Part shown: piece by piece, positions 52,985 to 63,000 of the stretch
Layout of the letters: every line of letters starts with the position of its first letter
Position numbering within the stretch: the first letter of the stretch is position 1
Assembly: GCF_045348435.1 (NCBI RefSeq)
Contig: NZ_CP157484.1
Coordinates: 744,001-808,000 of the forward strand
Source: Alsobacter sp045348435
Lineage (GTDB): Bacteria > Pseudomonadota > Alphaproteobacteria > Rhizobiales > Beijerinckiaceae
Reading direction: 5' to 3'
DNA: 64,000 nucleotides
Position numbers and translations under genes: made by a program
The notes under the pieces: generated by a model
The model's input: only the letters and a program-made list of their open reading frames with translations
The model's database searches: none
Told to the model about the DNA's origin: nothing

Positions 52985-55900
52985 CCGGCGCGCCTTCCGG
53001 CCGCGGCGGCACGGCGGGCGCGATCGGCGCGGGCCGCCGACGGCGGCGGTGGAGCTTGTCCATCAGCAGGTAGATCACCGGCGTCGTGTAGAGGGTGAGG
53101 AGCTGCGACACGATCAGCCCGCCCGCGATGGTGACGCCGAGCGGCCGGCGCAGTTCGGAGCCCGGCCCGGTCGCGACGATCAGCGGCAGGGCGCCGAGCA
53201 GCGCCGCCAGCGTCGTCATCAGGATGGGCCGGAACCGCTCCAGGCAGGCCTCGTGGATGGCGTCCCTCGGCGACAGCCCGCGCGAGCGCTCCGCCTCCAG
53301 GGCGAAGTCGACCAGCATGATGCCGTTCTTCTTGACGATCCCGATGAGCAGGATGACGCCGATGAAGGCGATCACCGAGAGCTCCATGCCGGTCAGCTTG
53401 AGCGCCAGCAGCGCGCCCAGCGCCGCCGACGGCAGGGTCGACAGGATGGTCAGCGGATGCGCCAGGTCCTCGTACAGGATCCCCAGCACCAGATAGACGG
53501 CGACCAGCGCCGACAGGAGCAGCAGCGGCTGCGAGGCGGCGCTGTCGGAGAAGGCCTTGGCGTCGCCGGCGAACTCCGCATGCAGCGCATCCGGCAGGTG
53601 CATCGCGGCGACGGCCTCCAGGATGCGCTTCTGCGCGTCGGCGGCCAGCACGCCCGGCGCCATGTCGAAGCTGATCGTCGCCGCCGGGAACTGGCCCTGG
53701 TGGTTCACCACCAGCGGCGCCAGCGTGCGCTCCACCGAGGCCACGGCCGAGAGCGGCAGCTGCGCGCCGCCCGCGCCGGTCACATAGATCGACGACAGGT
53801 CCCCCGGGTCGCGCTGAAACCGTTGGTCCACTTCCATGACGATCCGGTACTGGTTGCGCTGCGTGTAGATGGTTGAGATCTGGCGTTGCGCGAAGGCGTT
53901 GTTCAGCGCGTTGTCGATGTCCTGGATCTTGACCCCGAGGCGCGACGCCGTCGGCCGGTCGATCGCGACCGTCGCCTGCAGGCCGTTGGGCTGCCGGTCC
54001 GACGTGACGTCGACGAGGCCCTCGACCTTCTTCAGCTCCTCCAGCACCTTCGGCGCCCAGGCCACGAGCTCGTCATAGTCCGGATCCCACAGCGTGAACT
54101 GGTTCGGCGAGGCGCCCTGGCGTCCGCCGACCCGCACGTCCTGCGTGCCGAACAGGTAGACCCGGATGCCCGCGACCCCGGCGAGCGCCTTGCGGATGCG
54201 GTCGATCACGAGGGCGGTGGCCAGCCCGCCGCGCTGGTCGATGGGCTTCAGGCTGACATAGAGCTGGCCCTGGTTGACCGAGCCGGACCAGCCGCTCGCG
54301 CCCACCGACGAGCCGACGCCGGCCACGGCCGGGTCGGCCTGCACGATCGCCGCCGCCCGCTCCTGCAGGTCCTGCATGGCCGGGAAGGAGATGTCCGTGG
54401 AAGCTTCGGTGAAACCGAAGAGAAGGCCCGTATCGTCCTGCGGGAAGAAGCCTCTCGGCGTCTTGATGAAGAGGTTGACCGACGCCGCGATGGTGGCCAG
54501 AAGCACCAGGACGGCGAGCAGCCTCTGGCGCAGGACGATCGCCAGCGTCACGGCGTAGACCCGCACCATCGCGGCCAGGACGCGCTCGACCATCCGGTCG
54601 AGGAGGCCCGTCTGGGCGCCCGTGGGCGCCGAGCGGGTGCGGGCGCAGATCATCGGCGTGACGGTCAGCGACACCATCGTGGAGATCACGATGGTGAAGG
54701 CCAGCGTCAGCGAGAATTCCCGAAAGAGCTTGCCCAGCACCCCGCCCATCATGAAGAGCGGCAGGAAGGCGGCCAGCAGCGACACGCTGATCGCCATCAC
54801 GGTGAACCCGATCTGCCGCGCGCCCTCGAGGGCGGCCCGCATGGCGCTCATTCCCGCCGCGCGGTTCCGGTCGATGTTCTCGATCATCACGATGGCGTCG
54901 TCGACGACGAAGCCGACCGACACGGCCAGCGCCATGAGCGAGATGTTGTCGAGGGAGAAGCCCGCCGCCCACATGGCCGCGCAGGCCCCGGCCAGCGACA
55001 GCGGCACCGTCACGCCCGCCGCCAGCGTCGGGGTCAGCCGCCGCAGGAACGCGAAGACCACCAGCATCACCAGCCCGACCGTGGCGGCCAGCGTCCATTG
55101 CATGTCCGCCACGCTGGCCCGGATGGTGACGGTGCGGTCGGTCAGGATGTCGACCCTGACGCCCGCCGGGATCCACCGGCCGAGCTGCGGCAGCAGCGCC
55201 TTGATCTGGTCCACCGTGGCGATGACGTTGGCGTCGCCCTGCTTGGTGATGGTGATCAGCACGGCCGGCTGGCCGTTGAACGACGCGGCCGAGCGCCGGT
55301 TGCGCACGCCGGGCTCCACCGCCGCGATGTCGGCCAGCCGGACGCCGACCCCGTTGCTGGTCTTCACCAGCAGGCGGCCGACCTCGGCGGCGGTCCGCAT
55401 CTGCGCGTTGGTGGCGATGGACAGCATCCGGTCCTCGCCGTCGATCGAGCCGATCGGCGCGAGCGCGTTGGCGGCGGCGATGGCGCTGCGCACCGTCTCC
55501 ATGGAGACGCCCATGGCCGAGAGGCGCGTGGGATCGATCCGCACCCGGATCGCGGGCTGCTCGGCCCCCGCCACCGAGACGTCCGCCACCCCCTGCACCT
55601 GCGCGATTCGCTGGGCGATGACGCTGTCGGCCGCGTCGTAGATGGCGCTCGGCGCCACCGTGTCGGAGGTGAGCGCCAGGATCAGGATCGGCGCCGCCGC
55701 GGGGTTGGCCTTGCGGAACGTTGGAAGCGTCGGCAGGTCGCCGGGAAGGTCGGTCGCGGCGGCGTTGAGCGCGGCCTGCACGTCGCGGGCCGCCCCGTCA
55801 ATGCTGCGGCCGGCGTCGAACTGCACCGAGATGGTGCTGGTGCCGAGCGAGCTGCGCGACGTGATCTCGGTGACGCCCGCGATCTCGCCCAGGCGCCGTT

Positions 55901-56111
55901 CGAGCGGCGCCGCCACAGTCGCCGCCATGGTGGCCGGATCCGCGCCGGGCCGGCTGGTCGAGACCCGGATGGTCGGCAGGTCCACCGTCGGCAGGCTCGC
56001 CACCGGCAGGAACCTGTAGGCCACGACGCCGGCCAGCAGCAGCCCGAGCGCCATCAGGGTCGTCCCGACGGGACGGCGGATGAACGGGCCCGAGATGCTG
56101 AAGCCGCTCAT
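52980..56111 (-). CDS. mdtC: RND multidrug efflux permease (MdtC-like)
   Basis: The 1043-residue inner-membrane pump has the RND architecture: twelve membrane helices and two large periplasmic loops. Proton-relay residues are visible: the Asp pair in VGFVVDDAIVMIEN (helix 4) and Lys in GIVKKNGIMLVDF (helix 10). The start SGPFIRRPVGTTLMALGL and TPVIYLLMDKL near the end are family-typical. It follows the second RND gene with a four-base overlap (56108-56111), as MdtB/MdtC do, so a mixed trimer is likely. Substrates cannot be read from sequence; MdtABC exports bile salts, novobiocin and similar compounds in E. coli. Confidence 0.92.
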   Translation of the reverse strand: MSGFSISGPFIRRPVGTTLMALGLLLAGVVAYRFLPVASLPTVDLPTIRVSTSRPGADPATMAATVAAPLERRLGEIAGVTEITSRSSLGTSTISVQFDAGRSIDGAARDVQAALNAAATDLPGDLPTLPTFRKANPAAAPILILALTSDTVAPSAIYDAADSVIAQRIAQVQGVADVSVAGAEQPAIRVRIDPTRLSAMGVSMETVRSAIAAANALAPIGSIDGEDRMLSIATNAQMRTAAEVGRLLVKTSNGVGVRLADIAAVEPGVRNRRSAASFNGQPAVLITITKQGDANVIATVDQIKALLPQLGRWIPAGVRVDILTDRTVTIRASVADMQWTLAATVGLVMLVVFAFLRRLTPTLAAGVTVPLSLAGACAAMWAAGFSLDNISLMALAVSVGFVVDDAIVMIENIDRNRAAGMSAMRAALEGARQIGFTVMAISVSLLAAFLPLFMMGGVLGKLFREFSLTLAFTIVISTMVSLTVTPMICARTRSAPTGAQTGLLDRMVERVLAAMVRVYAVTLAIVLRQRLLAVLVLLATIAASVNLFIKTPRGFFPQDDTGLLFGFTEASTDISFPAMQDLQERAAAIVQADPAVAGVGSSVGASGWSGSVNQGQLYVSLKPIDQRGGLATALVIDRIRKALAGVAGIRVYLFGTQDVRVGGRQGASPNQFTLWDPDYDELVAWAPKVLEELKKVEGLVDVTSDRQPNGLQATVAIDRPTASRLGVKIQDIDNALNNAFAQRQISTIYTQRNQYRIVMEVDQRFQRDPGDLSSIYVTGAGGAQLPLSAVASVERTLAPLVVNHQGQFPAATISFDMAPGVLAADAQKRILEAVAAMHLPDALHAEFAGDAKAFSDSAASQPLLLLSALVAVYLVLGILYEDLAHPLTILSTLPSAALGALLALKLTGMELSVIAFIGVILLIGIVKKNGIMLVDFALEAERSRGLSPRDAIHEACLERFRPILMTTLAALLGALPLIVATGPGSELRRPLGVTIAGGLIVSQLLTLYTTPVIYLLMDKLHRRRRRPAPIAPAVPPRPEGAPV

Positions 56112-59100
56112 GGGCGTTCGCCCGAAAGGGCCGGGGACGGGGCGGGCGCGGCGTCCTCTCGAAGGCTCGCCAGCGGCGCCCCGCCGAGCCGCAGGCGCAG
56201 GTTCTCCAGCGCCAGGTAGATCACCGGCGTGGTGTAGAGCGTGATGAGCTGGCTCAGCAGGAGCCCGCCCACGATGCTGATGCCGAGCGGGTTGCGCAGC
56301 TCCGAGCCGACGCCGTCCTCGAGCGCCAGCGGCAGGGCGCCCAGCAGCGCCGCCAGGGTCGTCATCATGATCGGCCGGAAGCGCAGCCGGCAGGCCTTCA
56401 CGATGGCGTCGCGGGGCGACAAGCCTTCGGTGCGCTCCGCGTCGAGCGCGAAGTCGATCATCATGATGGCGTTCTTCTTGACGATGCCCATCAAGAGCAC
56501 GATCCCGATCAGCGCCACGAGCGACAGGTCCCGCCCCGTGAGGATCAGCGCCAGCAGCGCGCCGACGCCGGCCGAGGGCAGCGTGGACAGGATGGTGAGC
56601 GGGTGGATGGCGCTCTCGTAGAGCACGCCCAGCACGATGTAGATCGTCACCACGGCGGCCAGGATCAGCCAGGGCTGCCCGGCCAGCGAGCGGGCGAACT
56701 CCGCCGCCTCGCCCGAATAGCGGCCGGTCACCGTGTCCGGCATGCCGATCTCCGCCTCCGCGCGCGAGATCGCCGCGACGGCGTCGCCGAGCGACGCCCC
56801 GGGGGCGAGATCGAAGCTGATGGTCTCGGCCGGGAACTGCTCGTCATGCTGGATCACCAGCGGCGCCGTCCGATGCCGGATCGTCGCCACGGCCGTGAGC
56901 GGCACCTGCGCGCCCGCGCTGGACGAGAGATAGAGCCGCCCCAGCGAGGCGCTGTCCTGCTGGTAGCGGGGCTGGGCCTCCAGGATGACGCGATACTGGT
57001 TCGCCTGGGCGTAGATGGTGGAGATCTGCCGCTGCCCGAAGGCGCTGTTCAGCGTGTCGTTGATCGTCTGCATGGAGACGCCGAGGCGCGCCGCCATGTC
57101 GCGGTCGACGTCGACGAAGATCTGCCCGCCGCCGTCGCCCCCCTCCGTGCCGACGTCACGCAGGCCGGGCTCGGCGGCGATCCGCCTCGCCAGCCGGGCG
57201 GCCCAGCCCGTCACCTCCGCGCCGTCCGCCCCGGTCAGCGTGTACTGGTAGGCGGCGCGGCTGGAGCGTGTCGTGATCTGGATGTCCTGCACCATCTGGA
57301 AGGTGGCGCGCACGCCGGGGACGCCCGCGGTGCGCTCGCGCAGGCGCGCGATCACCTCCTCGGCGGAGGACGCGCGCTGCGTGCGCGGCTTCAGCGTGAT
57401 GGTGAGGCGGCCCGTGTTGGGCGTCAGGTTCGTCGGGCCGACCCCCGCGATGGCCGCCACGCCGGTGACGTCCGGATCGCGCCGGATGGCGTCAGCCATC
57501 GCGACCTGGGCGCGCGAGATCGCTGCGAAGGACGCCGTCGGCTCGCCTTGCGTGACGGCGGTCAGGAGCCCGGTGTCCTGCGGCGGCAGGAACCCCTTCG
57601 GCATCGCCGCATAGAGCCAGACCGTCGCCGCCAGCGTGCCGAAGGTGATCGCCAGCATCACGGCCCCGTGCTGCACGGCCCAGCCCAGGCTCGCCGCATA
57701 GGCGTCCGCGATCGCGTCGAAGAGGCGGCCGAAGACCGCGAAGGGCCGCCCGCGGCCCCGGCCTGCGGGCGCCTCGTCCGGCGCTGTCCGGCCCTTCAGG
57801 ATCAGGGCGCACATCATGGGCGTGAGCGTCAGCGAGACGATCGCGGAGGCCACCACCGCGATGGTGAGCGTCAGCGCGAACTCCCGGAACATGCGTCCCA
57901 CGAGCCCGGTCATGAACAGCAGCGGAATGAACACCGCGACCAGCGACAGCGTCAGCGACACGACCGTGAAGCCGATCTCCCGCGCGCCGTCCAGCGCCGC
58001 CTGCAGCGGCTTCTCGCCTCTCTCGATGTGGCGCACGATGTTCTCGATCATCACGATCGCGTCGTCGACCACGAAGCCCGTGCCGATGGTCAGCGCCATG
58101 AGGGAGAGGTTGTCCAGGCTGAAGCCCGCGAACCACATCACCCCGAAGGTCGCGATCAGCGACAGCGGCAACGCGACGCCCGCGATCAGGGTGGCCCGCA
58201 CGGTGCGCAGGAACAGGAGCACCACCAGCACCACGAGCCCGACGCTCAGCGCCAGGGTGAACTGCACGTCCGCGATCGACGCCCGGATCGTGCCCGTGCG
58301 GTCGTGCGCCACCGTGAGCGTGACGTCCGCCGGCAAGGTCCGCTGCAGCCGCGGCAGCTCGCGCTGCAGCCGCCGGACGGTCTCCACCACATTGGCGCCG
58401 GGCTGGCGCTGGATGTCGATGATCAGCGCCGGCTGGCCCTCGTACCAGCCCGCCACCTTGGCGTTCTCCAGCCCGTCCACCACGTCGGCCACGTCGCTGA
58501 GCAGGACGGGCGCGTTGTTGCGGTAGGCCACGACGACGCTCTTGTAGGCGTCCGCGCTGGTGATCTGGTCGTTCGCCGCGAGGGTGTAGGACTGGTGCGC
58601 GCCGTCCAGCGACCCCTTCGGGCCGGCCACGTTGGCGTTGACGATGGCGGTGCGCAGGTCGTCCATCCCGATCGCGTAGGAGGCCAGCCGCTGCAGGTCG
58701 GCCTGGATGCGGATGGCGGGCCGCACGCCGCCCTGCACCGAGACATGCCCGACGCCCGAGACCTCGCTCAGACGCTGCGCCAGCAGCGTGTCCGCCATGT
58801 CGCTGAGCTGGCGCACCTCATAGGTCGGGGACCGCAGCGCCAGCGTCAGGATGGGCGCGTCCGCCGGGTTCACCTTGGAGTAGGTCGGCGGGTAGGGCAG
58901 CGTCTTGGGCAGGGTCGAGGCCGCGGCGTTGATGGCCGCCTGCACGTCCTGGGCGGCGGCGTCGATGTCGCGGTCGAGGCCGAACTGCAGGGTCACCTGG
59001 CTGATGCCGAAGGCCGAAGACGACGTCATCGTCGTCAGCGACGGGATCTGGCCCATCTGGCGCTCCAGCGGCGCCGTGACCAGCGCCGCCACGGTCTCGG

Positions 59101-59266
59101 GATTGGCGCCCGGCGCCTGCGTGGTGACCTGGATGGTGGGGAAATCCACCTGCGGCAGCGACGACACCGGCAGGTTCCAGTAGCCCAGCACGCCGCCGAG
59201 CAACACCGCCAGCCCCAGCAGCGAGGTGGCGATCGGCCGGCGGATGAAGGGCGTGGAGATGCTCAT
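56108..59266 (-). CDS. mdtB: RND multidrug efflux permease (MdtB-like)
   Basis: At 1052 residues this is a second complete RND pump subunit. It has STPFIRRPIATSLLGLAVLLGG at the start, the Asp pair in GTGFVVDDAIVMIENIVRH, Lys in GIVKKNAIMMIDFALDAER, and TPVIYLALENLR near the C-terminus. It is similar in layout to the next gene but clearly different in sequence, so it is an old duplication. Its start lies 43 bases after the adaptor gene. Confidence 0.93.
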   Translation of the reverse strand: MSISTPFIRRPIATSLLGLAVLLGGVLGYWNLPVSSLPQVDFPTIQVTTQAPGANPETVAALVTAPLERQMGQIPSLTTMTSSSAFGISQVTLQFGLDRDIDAAAQDVQAAINAAASTLPKTLPYPPTYSKVNPADAPILTLALRSPTYEVRQLSDMADTLLAQRLSEVSGVGHVSVQGGVRPAIRIQADLQRLASYAIGMDDLRTAIVNANVAGPKGSLDGAHQSYTLAANDQITSADAYKSVVVAYRNNAPVLLSDVADVVDGLENAKVAGWYEGQPALIIDIQRQPGANVVETVRRLQRELPRLQRTLPADVTLTVAHDRTGTIRASIADVQFTLALSVGLVVLVVLLFLRTVRATLIAGVALPLSLIATFGVMWFAGFSLDNLSLMALTIGTGFVVDDAIVMIENIVRHIERGEKPLQAALDGAREIGFTVVSLTLSLVAVFIPLLFMTGLVGRMFREFALTLTIAVVASAIVSLTLTPMMCALILKGRTAPDEAPAGRGRGRPFAVFGRLFDAIADAYAASLGWAVQHGAVMLAITFGTLAATVWLYAAMPKGFLPPQDTGLLTAVTQGEPTASFAAISRAQVAMADAIRRDPDVTGVAAIAGVGPTNLTPNTGRLTITLKPRTQRASSAEEVIARLRERTAGVPGVRATFQMVQDIQITTRSSRAAYQYTLTGADGAEVTGWAARLARRIAAEPGLRDVGTEGGDGGGQIFVDVDRDMAARLGVSMQTINDTLNSAFGQRQISTIYAQANQYRVILEAQPRYQQDSASLGRLYLSSSAGAQVPLTAVATIRHRTAPLVIQHDEQFPAETISFDLAPGASLGDAVAAISRAEAEIGMPDTVTGRYSGEAAEFARSLAGQPWLILAAVVTIYIVLGVLYESAIHPLTILSTLPSAGVGALLALILTGRDLSLVALIGIVLLMGIVKKNAIMMIDFALDAERTEGLSPRDAIVKACRLRFRPIMMTTLAALLGALPLALEDGVGSELRNPLGISIVGGLLLSQLITLYTTPVIYLALENLRLRLGGAPLASLREDAAPAPSPALSGERP

Positions 59267-59309
59267 CGGACGGACGCCGCGTCGGGGCGGAGTGCGCGTT
59301 CGGCGTCGC

Positions 59310-60695
59310 TCATGGCGTCGCCGCCCTGCCGGCGGGCGGCTGGCCCGCCGCCTCGCGCCGCGGGCGCGCTCCGGGCTCGCCGGGAGCGCCGGCGCCCGCC
59401 GCCGGGACGCCGTCGCGCCTGCGCCGGCCCTCGCCGCCCTCCTGGCCGGGCCTCGGGACGCGGTCGCGCACGTCCTGGTGGATCTCGGCCGAGGGCGCGG
59501 GCGACGTTCCCTCCGGCGCCGTCACGCTCACCCGCGCGCCGTCCGCCAGTCGGGCGAAGCCCGTCGTCACCACCCGTTCGCCGGCCTGGAGGCCGGAGGC
59601 GATGACCGACTGGACGTCGTCCTGCTGGCCGACCGAGACCTCCCGCACCGCCGCGGTGTCCTGCGCCGTGACCACATAGACGAACGCGCCCTTCGGGCCG
59701 CGCTGGACCGCGGCCGTCGGGGTGACGACGGCCTGCCGCAACGTCTCGACCAGCAGCCGCACATTGACGAAGGCTCCGGGCCACAGGCCGAGCGAAGCGT
59801 TCGGGAACTCGGCCTTCAGCCGCACCGTGCCGGTGGCCACGTCCACCTGGTTGTCGACCACCTGGAGGGCGCCGGTGTCCACCGCGCCCTTGCCGCTCGG
59901 GTCCATGGCGTCGACCCGGACCGGCCCCGCGGCGCTGGCCTTGATGATGCGCGGCAACTGCTGCTGGGGCACGTTGAACAGCACCGAGATGGGCTGGATC
60001 TGCGAGATCGTCACGATGCCCAGCGCGTCGGACTGCTTGACGATGTTGCCCTCGTCGATGTTGCGGATGCCGGTTCGCCCGTCGATCGGGGAGACGATCG
60101 TCGTGTAGGCGAGCGTGGCGCGGGCGCTGTCGATGGCGGCCTGGTCCGATTTCAGCTGCGCCTCCAGCTGCGCCACGGTCGAACGCTGCGTGTCGGCCTG
60201 CTGCTTGGTGACGGCGTTCGTCTCCGACAGGCGAATATAGCGCTCCAGGTCCCGCCTGGCGTTATCGAGCAGGGCGGCGTCCTGGGCCTTCTTGGCCGTC
60301 GCCTGGTCGAGCTGGGCCTGGTAGGGCGTCGGATCGATGAGGGCGAGGACGTCGCCCTTCCTGACCGGCTGCCCTTCCTGGAACTGGATCCGGATCAGCT
60401 GGCCGTCCACTTGCGGGCGCAGCGTGACGGTGTTGAGCGGCCGCGCCGTCCCGACGCTGTCGATATAGACCGGCACGTCGGCGAGCCGCGCCGGCGTGGC
60501 GATGACGGCCGCCGGCGGCTGGCCCGCGCCGCCCTCCGGCCCGCCGCGGCGCCGGCGGGCGCCGCCCGGCCCGCCGCGCTCGGCGACGCCCTCCTGCTGG
60601 CCCGGCCAGAAGCGGTCGACCGCCATCGGGCCGATCAGCGCCCCGATGACGGTCAGCATCGTCAGCGGGACGACGACCCGCCACACCCTGCTCAT
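59310..60695 (-). CDS. mdtA: RND efflux periplasmic adaptor (MdtA-like) with low-complexity tail
   Basis: The 461-residue adaptor has an N-terminal membrane anchor (about 8-24), a Gly/Arg/Pro-rich segment (about 35-60), then the lipoyl, hairpin and beta-barrel domains: DVPVYIDSVGTARPLNTVTLRPQVDGQLIRIQFQEGQPVRKGD, AYTTIVSPIDGRTGIR-like sequence, GLWPGAFVNVRLLVETL. After about residue 400 comes a 60-residue Arg/Gly/Ala/Pro-rich tail not seen in E. coli MdtA (415 residues). It links the pumps to the outer-membrane protein encoded just upstream. Confidence 0.92.
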   Translation of the reverse strand: MSRVWRVVVPLTMLTVIGALIGPMAVDRFWPGQQEGVAERGGPGGARRRRGGPEGGAGQPPAAVIATPARLADVPVYIDSVGTARPLNTVTLRPQVDGQLIRIQFQEGQPVRKGDVLALIDPTPYQAQLDQATAKKAQDAALLDNARRDLERYIRLSETNAVTKQQADTQRSTVAQLEAQLKSDQAAIDSARATLAYTTIVSPIDGRTGIRNIDEGNIVKQSDALGIVTISQIQPISVLFNVPQQQLPRIIKASAAGPVRVDAMDPSGKGAVDTGALQVVDNQVDVATGTVRLKAEFPNASLGLWPGAFVNVRLLVETLRQAVVTPTAAVQRGPKGAFVYVVTAQDTAAVREVSVGQQDDVQSVIASGLQAGERVVTTGFARLADGARVSVTAPEGTSPAPSAEIHQDVRDRVPRPGQEGGEGRRRRDGVPAAGAGAPGEPGARPRREAAGQPPAGRAATP

Positions 60696-60768
60696 TCACG
60701 GTCCCTCCGGGGCGGCGCGCGCGCGGTTCCCCCGACCAGTCCTATCTCAATCGGACAGTCTTATCCCA

Positions 60769-62214
60769 TCACATGGTGTCGACGCTGCGGCTTCGCCGTG
60801 GCGCAAGATCCCAGCCCCCGCCCAGCGCCTGGTAGAGGGCCACGATCGCCTGCAGCCGTGCGATCCTCACCTGCGCCAGCGCGTCCAGGCTCTGGAACAG
60901 GCTCGACTGCGTGTTCAGCACGGTGACGATGTCGACCGTGCCTTCCCGCAGGCGCTGCTCGGAGATCTGGTAGGCCTTGCGCGAGCTCTCGACGGCCTGC
61001 GCCTCGAGCTGCTCCTGCCGGGCGAGCTGGCGCACGGCCACCAGCGCGCGCTCCACATCCGCGAAGGCCGACACGATGGACTTGCGATAAAGCTCCAGGA
61101 GTTCGCCTTGGCGACCCTGCGCCTGCTGCAGCTGGCCCTCCAGGCGGCCGCCGCTGAAGATCGGCTGGGCGAGGCCGGCCGCGAGCGTGTAGAACCCCGC
61201 GCCGGGGCCGAACAGGCTCTTCAGCGCCAGGCTCTCGAAGCCGCCCTGTCCGGTGAGCTGGATCGACGGGTAGAACTGCGCCCGCGCGACGGTGACGTCG
61301 GCGCTGGCGGCGGCGAGCTGCTCCTCGGCCGACCGCACGTCCGGGCGGCGCGCCAGCAGCTCGGAGGGCAGCCCGGGATCGATGCGCGGGAACGCGACGC
61401 GCGAGACGCCGCCCCCCTTGATGGCGACGCGCTCGGGCGCGCGCCCCAGCAACACCGCCAGCGTCGACCCGTCCTGCTCGATCTGCTGCTCCAGCGGCGG
61501 AATCGCGGCGCGCAGCTGCGCCACCACGGTCGCCTGCTGGGCCTCGTCCAACGAGGTCGCGGTGCCGACCGCGACCCGCTCGCGGATGAGCGCCAGCACC
61601 CGGCTGGCGCTGGCCAGGTTGTCGCGCGCGATGCGCAGCCGGTCCTGCGCGCCGAGAAGGTTGAAATAGGTGGTGGCCGTCGTCGCCAGGGTGGACAGCG
61701 CCACCGTGTCGCGATCGAAGCGCGAGGCCTGCGCGGCGTCCTGGGCCGCGGTCAGCGCCGCCCGGTTCTTGCCCCAGAAGTCGATCTCGTAGCTGGCGCT
61801 GAGGCTCGTCAAGAACAGGTTGCGCTCCGTTCCGCGGCTGCCGCCCAGCCCCGCCGAGCGGATCCGGCTCGCATTGGCCGCGCCGTCGAGCGTCGGCAGC
61901 AGCGCCGCTCCGGCGATGCGCGCCTGCGCGTCCGCCTGCACGATGCGGTAGGCCGCGGCGCCGATGTCGAAATTGTCGGTTTCAACCGCCTCCATGATGC
62001 GCGTCAGCTCCGGCGAGCGGAACGCGCGCCACCACGCGACGTTCGCCGGCGCTCCGCCGGGCGAGCCCTTCGCGGCCTTGAAGTTCGACGGCGGCGCGAT
62101 CGAGGCGTCCGGTTTCTCGATGGGCAGGCAGCCGGCGAGCGCGAGCGCGGTCGCGCCCATGAGGGCCGCGAGCCTGCGCCCAACGGGGCGTCTGGGGGAA
62201 GGCGGAGGCGTCAA
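60769..62214 (-). CDS. Outer-membrane efflux lipoprotein (NodT/OprM family)
   Basis: The 481-residue protein is a TolC-like outer-membrane channel with a lipoprotein signal: the lipobox LALAGC puts Cys29 at the mature N-terminus. Two outer-membrane-efflux repeats follow, with WWRAFRSPELTRIMEAV and FYPSIQLTGQGGFES as landmarks; the second helical repeat ends with LYQALGGGWDL, the classic NodT ending. It is first in the operon and completes a self-contained tripartite pump; the adaptor starts 73 bases after it. Confidence 0.93.
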   Translation of the reverse strand: MTPPPSPRRPVGRRLAALMGATALALAGCLPIEKPDASIAPPSNFKAAKGSPGGAPANVAWWRAFRSPELTRIMEAVETDNFDIGAAAYRIVQADAQARIAGAALLPTLDGAANASRIRSAGLGGSRGTERNLFLTSLSASYEIDFWGKNRAALTAAQDAAQASRFDRDTVALSTLATTATTYFNLLGAQDRLRIARDNLASASRVLALIRERVAVGTATSLDEAQQATVVAQLRAAIPPLEQQIEQDGSTLAVLLGRAPERVAIKGGGVSRVAFPRIDPGLPSELLARRPDVRSAEEQLAAASADVTVARAQFYPSIQLTGQGGFESLALKSLFGPGAGFYTLAAGLAQPIFSGGRLEGQLQQAQGRQGELLELYRKSIVSAFADVERALVAVRQLARQEQLEAQAVESSRKAYQISEQRLREGTVDIVTVLNTQSSLFQSLDALAQVRIARLQAIVALYQALGGGWDLAPRRSRSVDTM

Positions 62215-62242
62215 GCCGGATCCTAGCCGCGATGCGAAGAAG

Positions 62243-62280
62243 GCGGACCGCCGGGGTCCGCTCCGACTCGATCAGAGTCG
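62243..62280. promoter_or_regulatory. Two tandem inverted repeats upstream of the RND operon
   Basis: GCGGACC-GCCGG-GGTCCGC (62243-62261) and CGACTC-GATCA-GAGTCG (62264-62280) are perfect palindromes with five-base centres, 29-66 bases before the operon start. They could be operator sites; no repressor gene of the TetR, MarR or LysR type lies next to them. Confidence 0.45.
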
Positions 62281-62415
62281 CGCCTGCAAGACTATGGGAT
62301 AGCGGCGAAAGAAGGGACTCGGCCAGTCATGCGCGCAGCCGCCGCGGGACGCGGCCGCCGGAGCTGGCGCCAACCTTGCGTGAACCGCCCCAGAGTTGCG
62401 GAACGCCGTTCATCC

Positions 62416-63000
62416 ATGCCCAAGCCCACCCGGATCGTCATCATCGACCAGAGCCCCGTCCGGCGCGCCATCCTGGCGGAGGGCCTCCACGAGGCGGGCT
62501 TTTCGGATGTGATCCATCTGGAGGGCACGGACCGGATCATGGACCGGATCGTGGCGGCCGAGCCCGACATCATCGTCATCGACCTGGAGAGCCCCAGCCG
62601 CGACGTGCTGGAGCAGATGTTCCAGGTGAGCCGCGCCGTGCCGCGGCCGGTCGCCATGTTCGTCGACCAGTCCGACACCTCCATGATCAACGCCGCTATC
62701 GACGCCGGCGTCTCCGCCTATGTGGTGGACGGGCTGCGCAAGGACCGGGTGAAGCCGATCCTCGACATGTGCATCAGCCGCTTCAACGCCTTCGCGCGCC
62801 TCAAGGACGAGCTGGAGCAGGCGAAGTCGCAGCTGGCCGACCGCAAGGTGATCGACCGCGCCAAGGGCATCCTGATGAAGGCCAAGGGCGTCACCGAGGA
62901 GGAGGCCTACGCGCTGCTGCGCAGGACCGCCATGAACGAGAAGAAGAAGGTCGCCGAGATCGCCCAGTCGGTGGTCACGGCGGCGGAGCTGCTGCGATGA
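62416..63000 (+). CDS. nasT: ANTAR-domain response regulator NasT
   Basis: NasT is an RNA-binding antiterminator that turns on nitrate/nitrite assimilation genes. The 194-residue protein has a receiver-like domain (IVIIDQSPVRRAILAEGL; IVIDLESPSRDVLEQMF around Asp54) and a C-terminal ANTAR domain (DRKVIDRAKGILMKAKGVTEEEAYALLRRTAMNEKKKVAEIAQSVV) which binds paired hairpins in target leader RNAs. The ATG at 62416 begins the receiver domain. It overlaps nasS by four bases (ATGA), ensuring matched amounts of sensor and regulator. Confidence 0.93.
   Translation: MPKPTRIVIIDQSPVRRAILAEGLHEAGFSDVIHLEGTDRIMDRIVAAEPDIIVIDLESPSRDVLEQMFQVSRAVPRPVAMFVDQSDTSMINAAIDAGVSAYVVDGLRKDRVKPILDMCISRFNAFARLKDELEQAKSQLADRKVIDRAKGILMKAKGVTEEEAYALLRRTAMNEKKKVAEIAQSVVTAAELLR

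Noticed and set aside
53886..59605. Very long open frames (777 and 1000 codons) antisense to the RND pump genes
   Set aside because: These are also shadows of the GC-rich pump genes: low-complexity R/H/D/G-rich readings opposite well-defined RND sequences with intact motifs.
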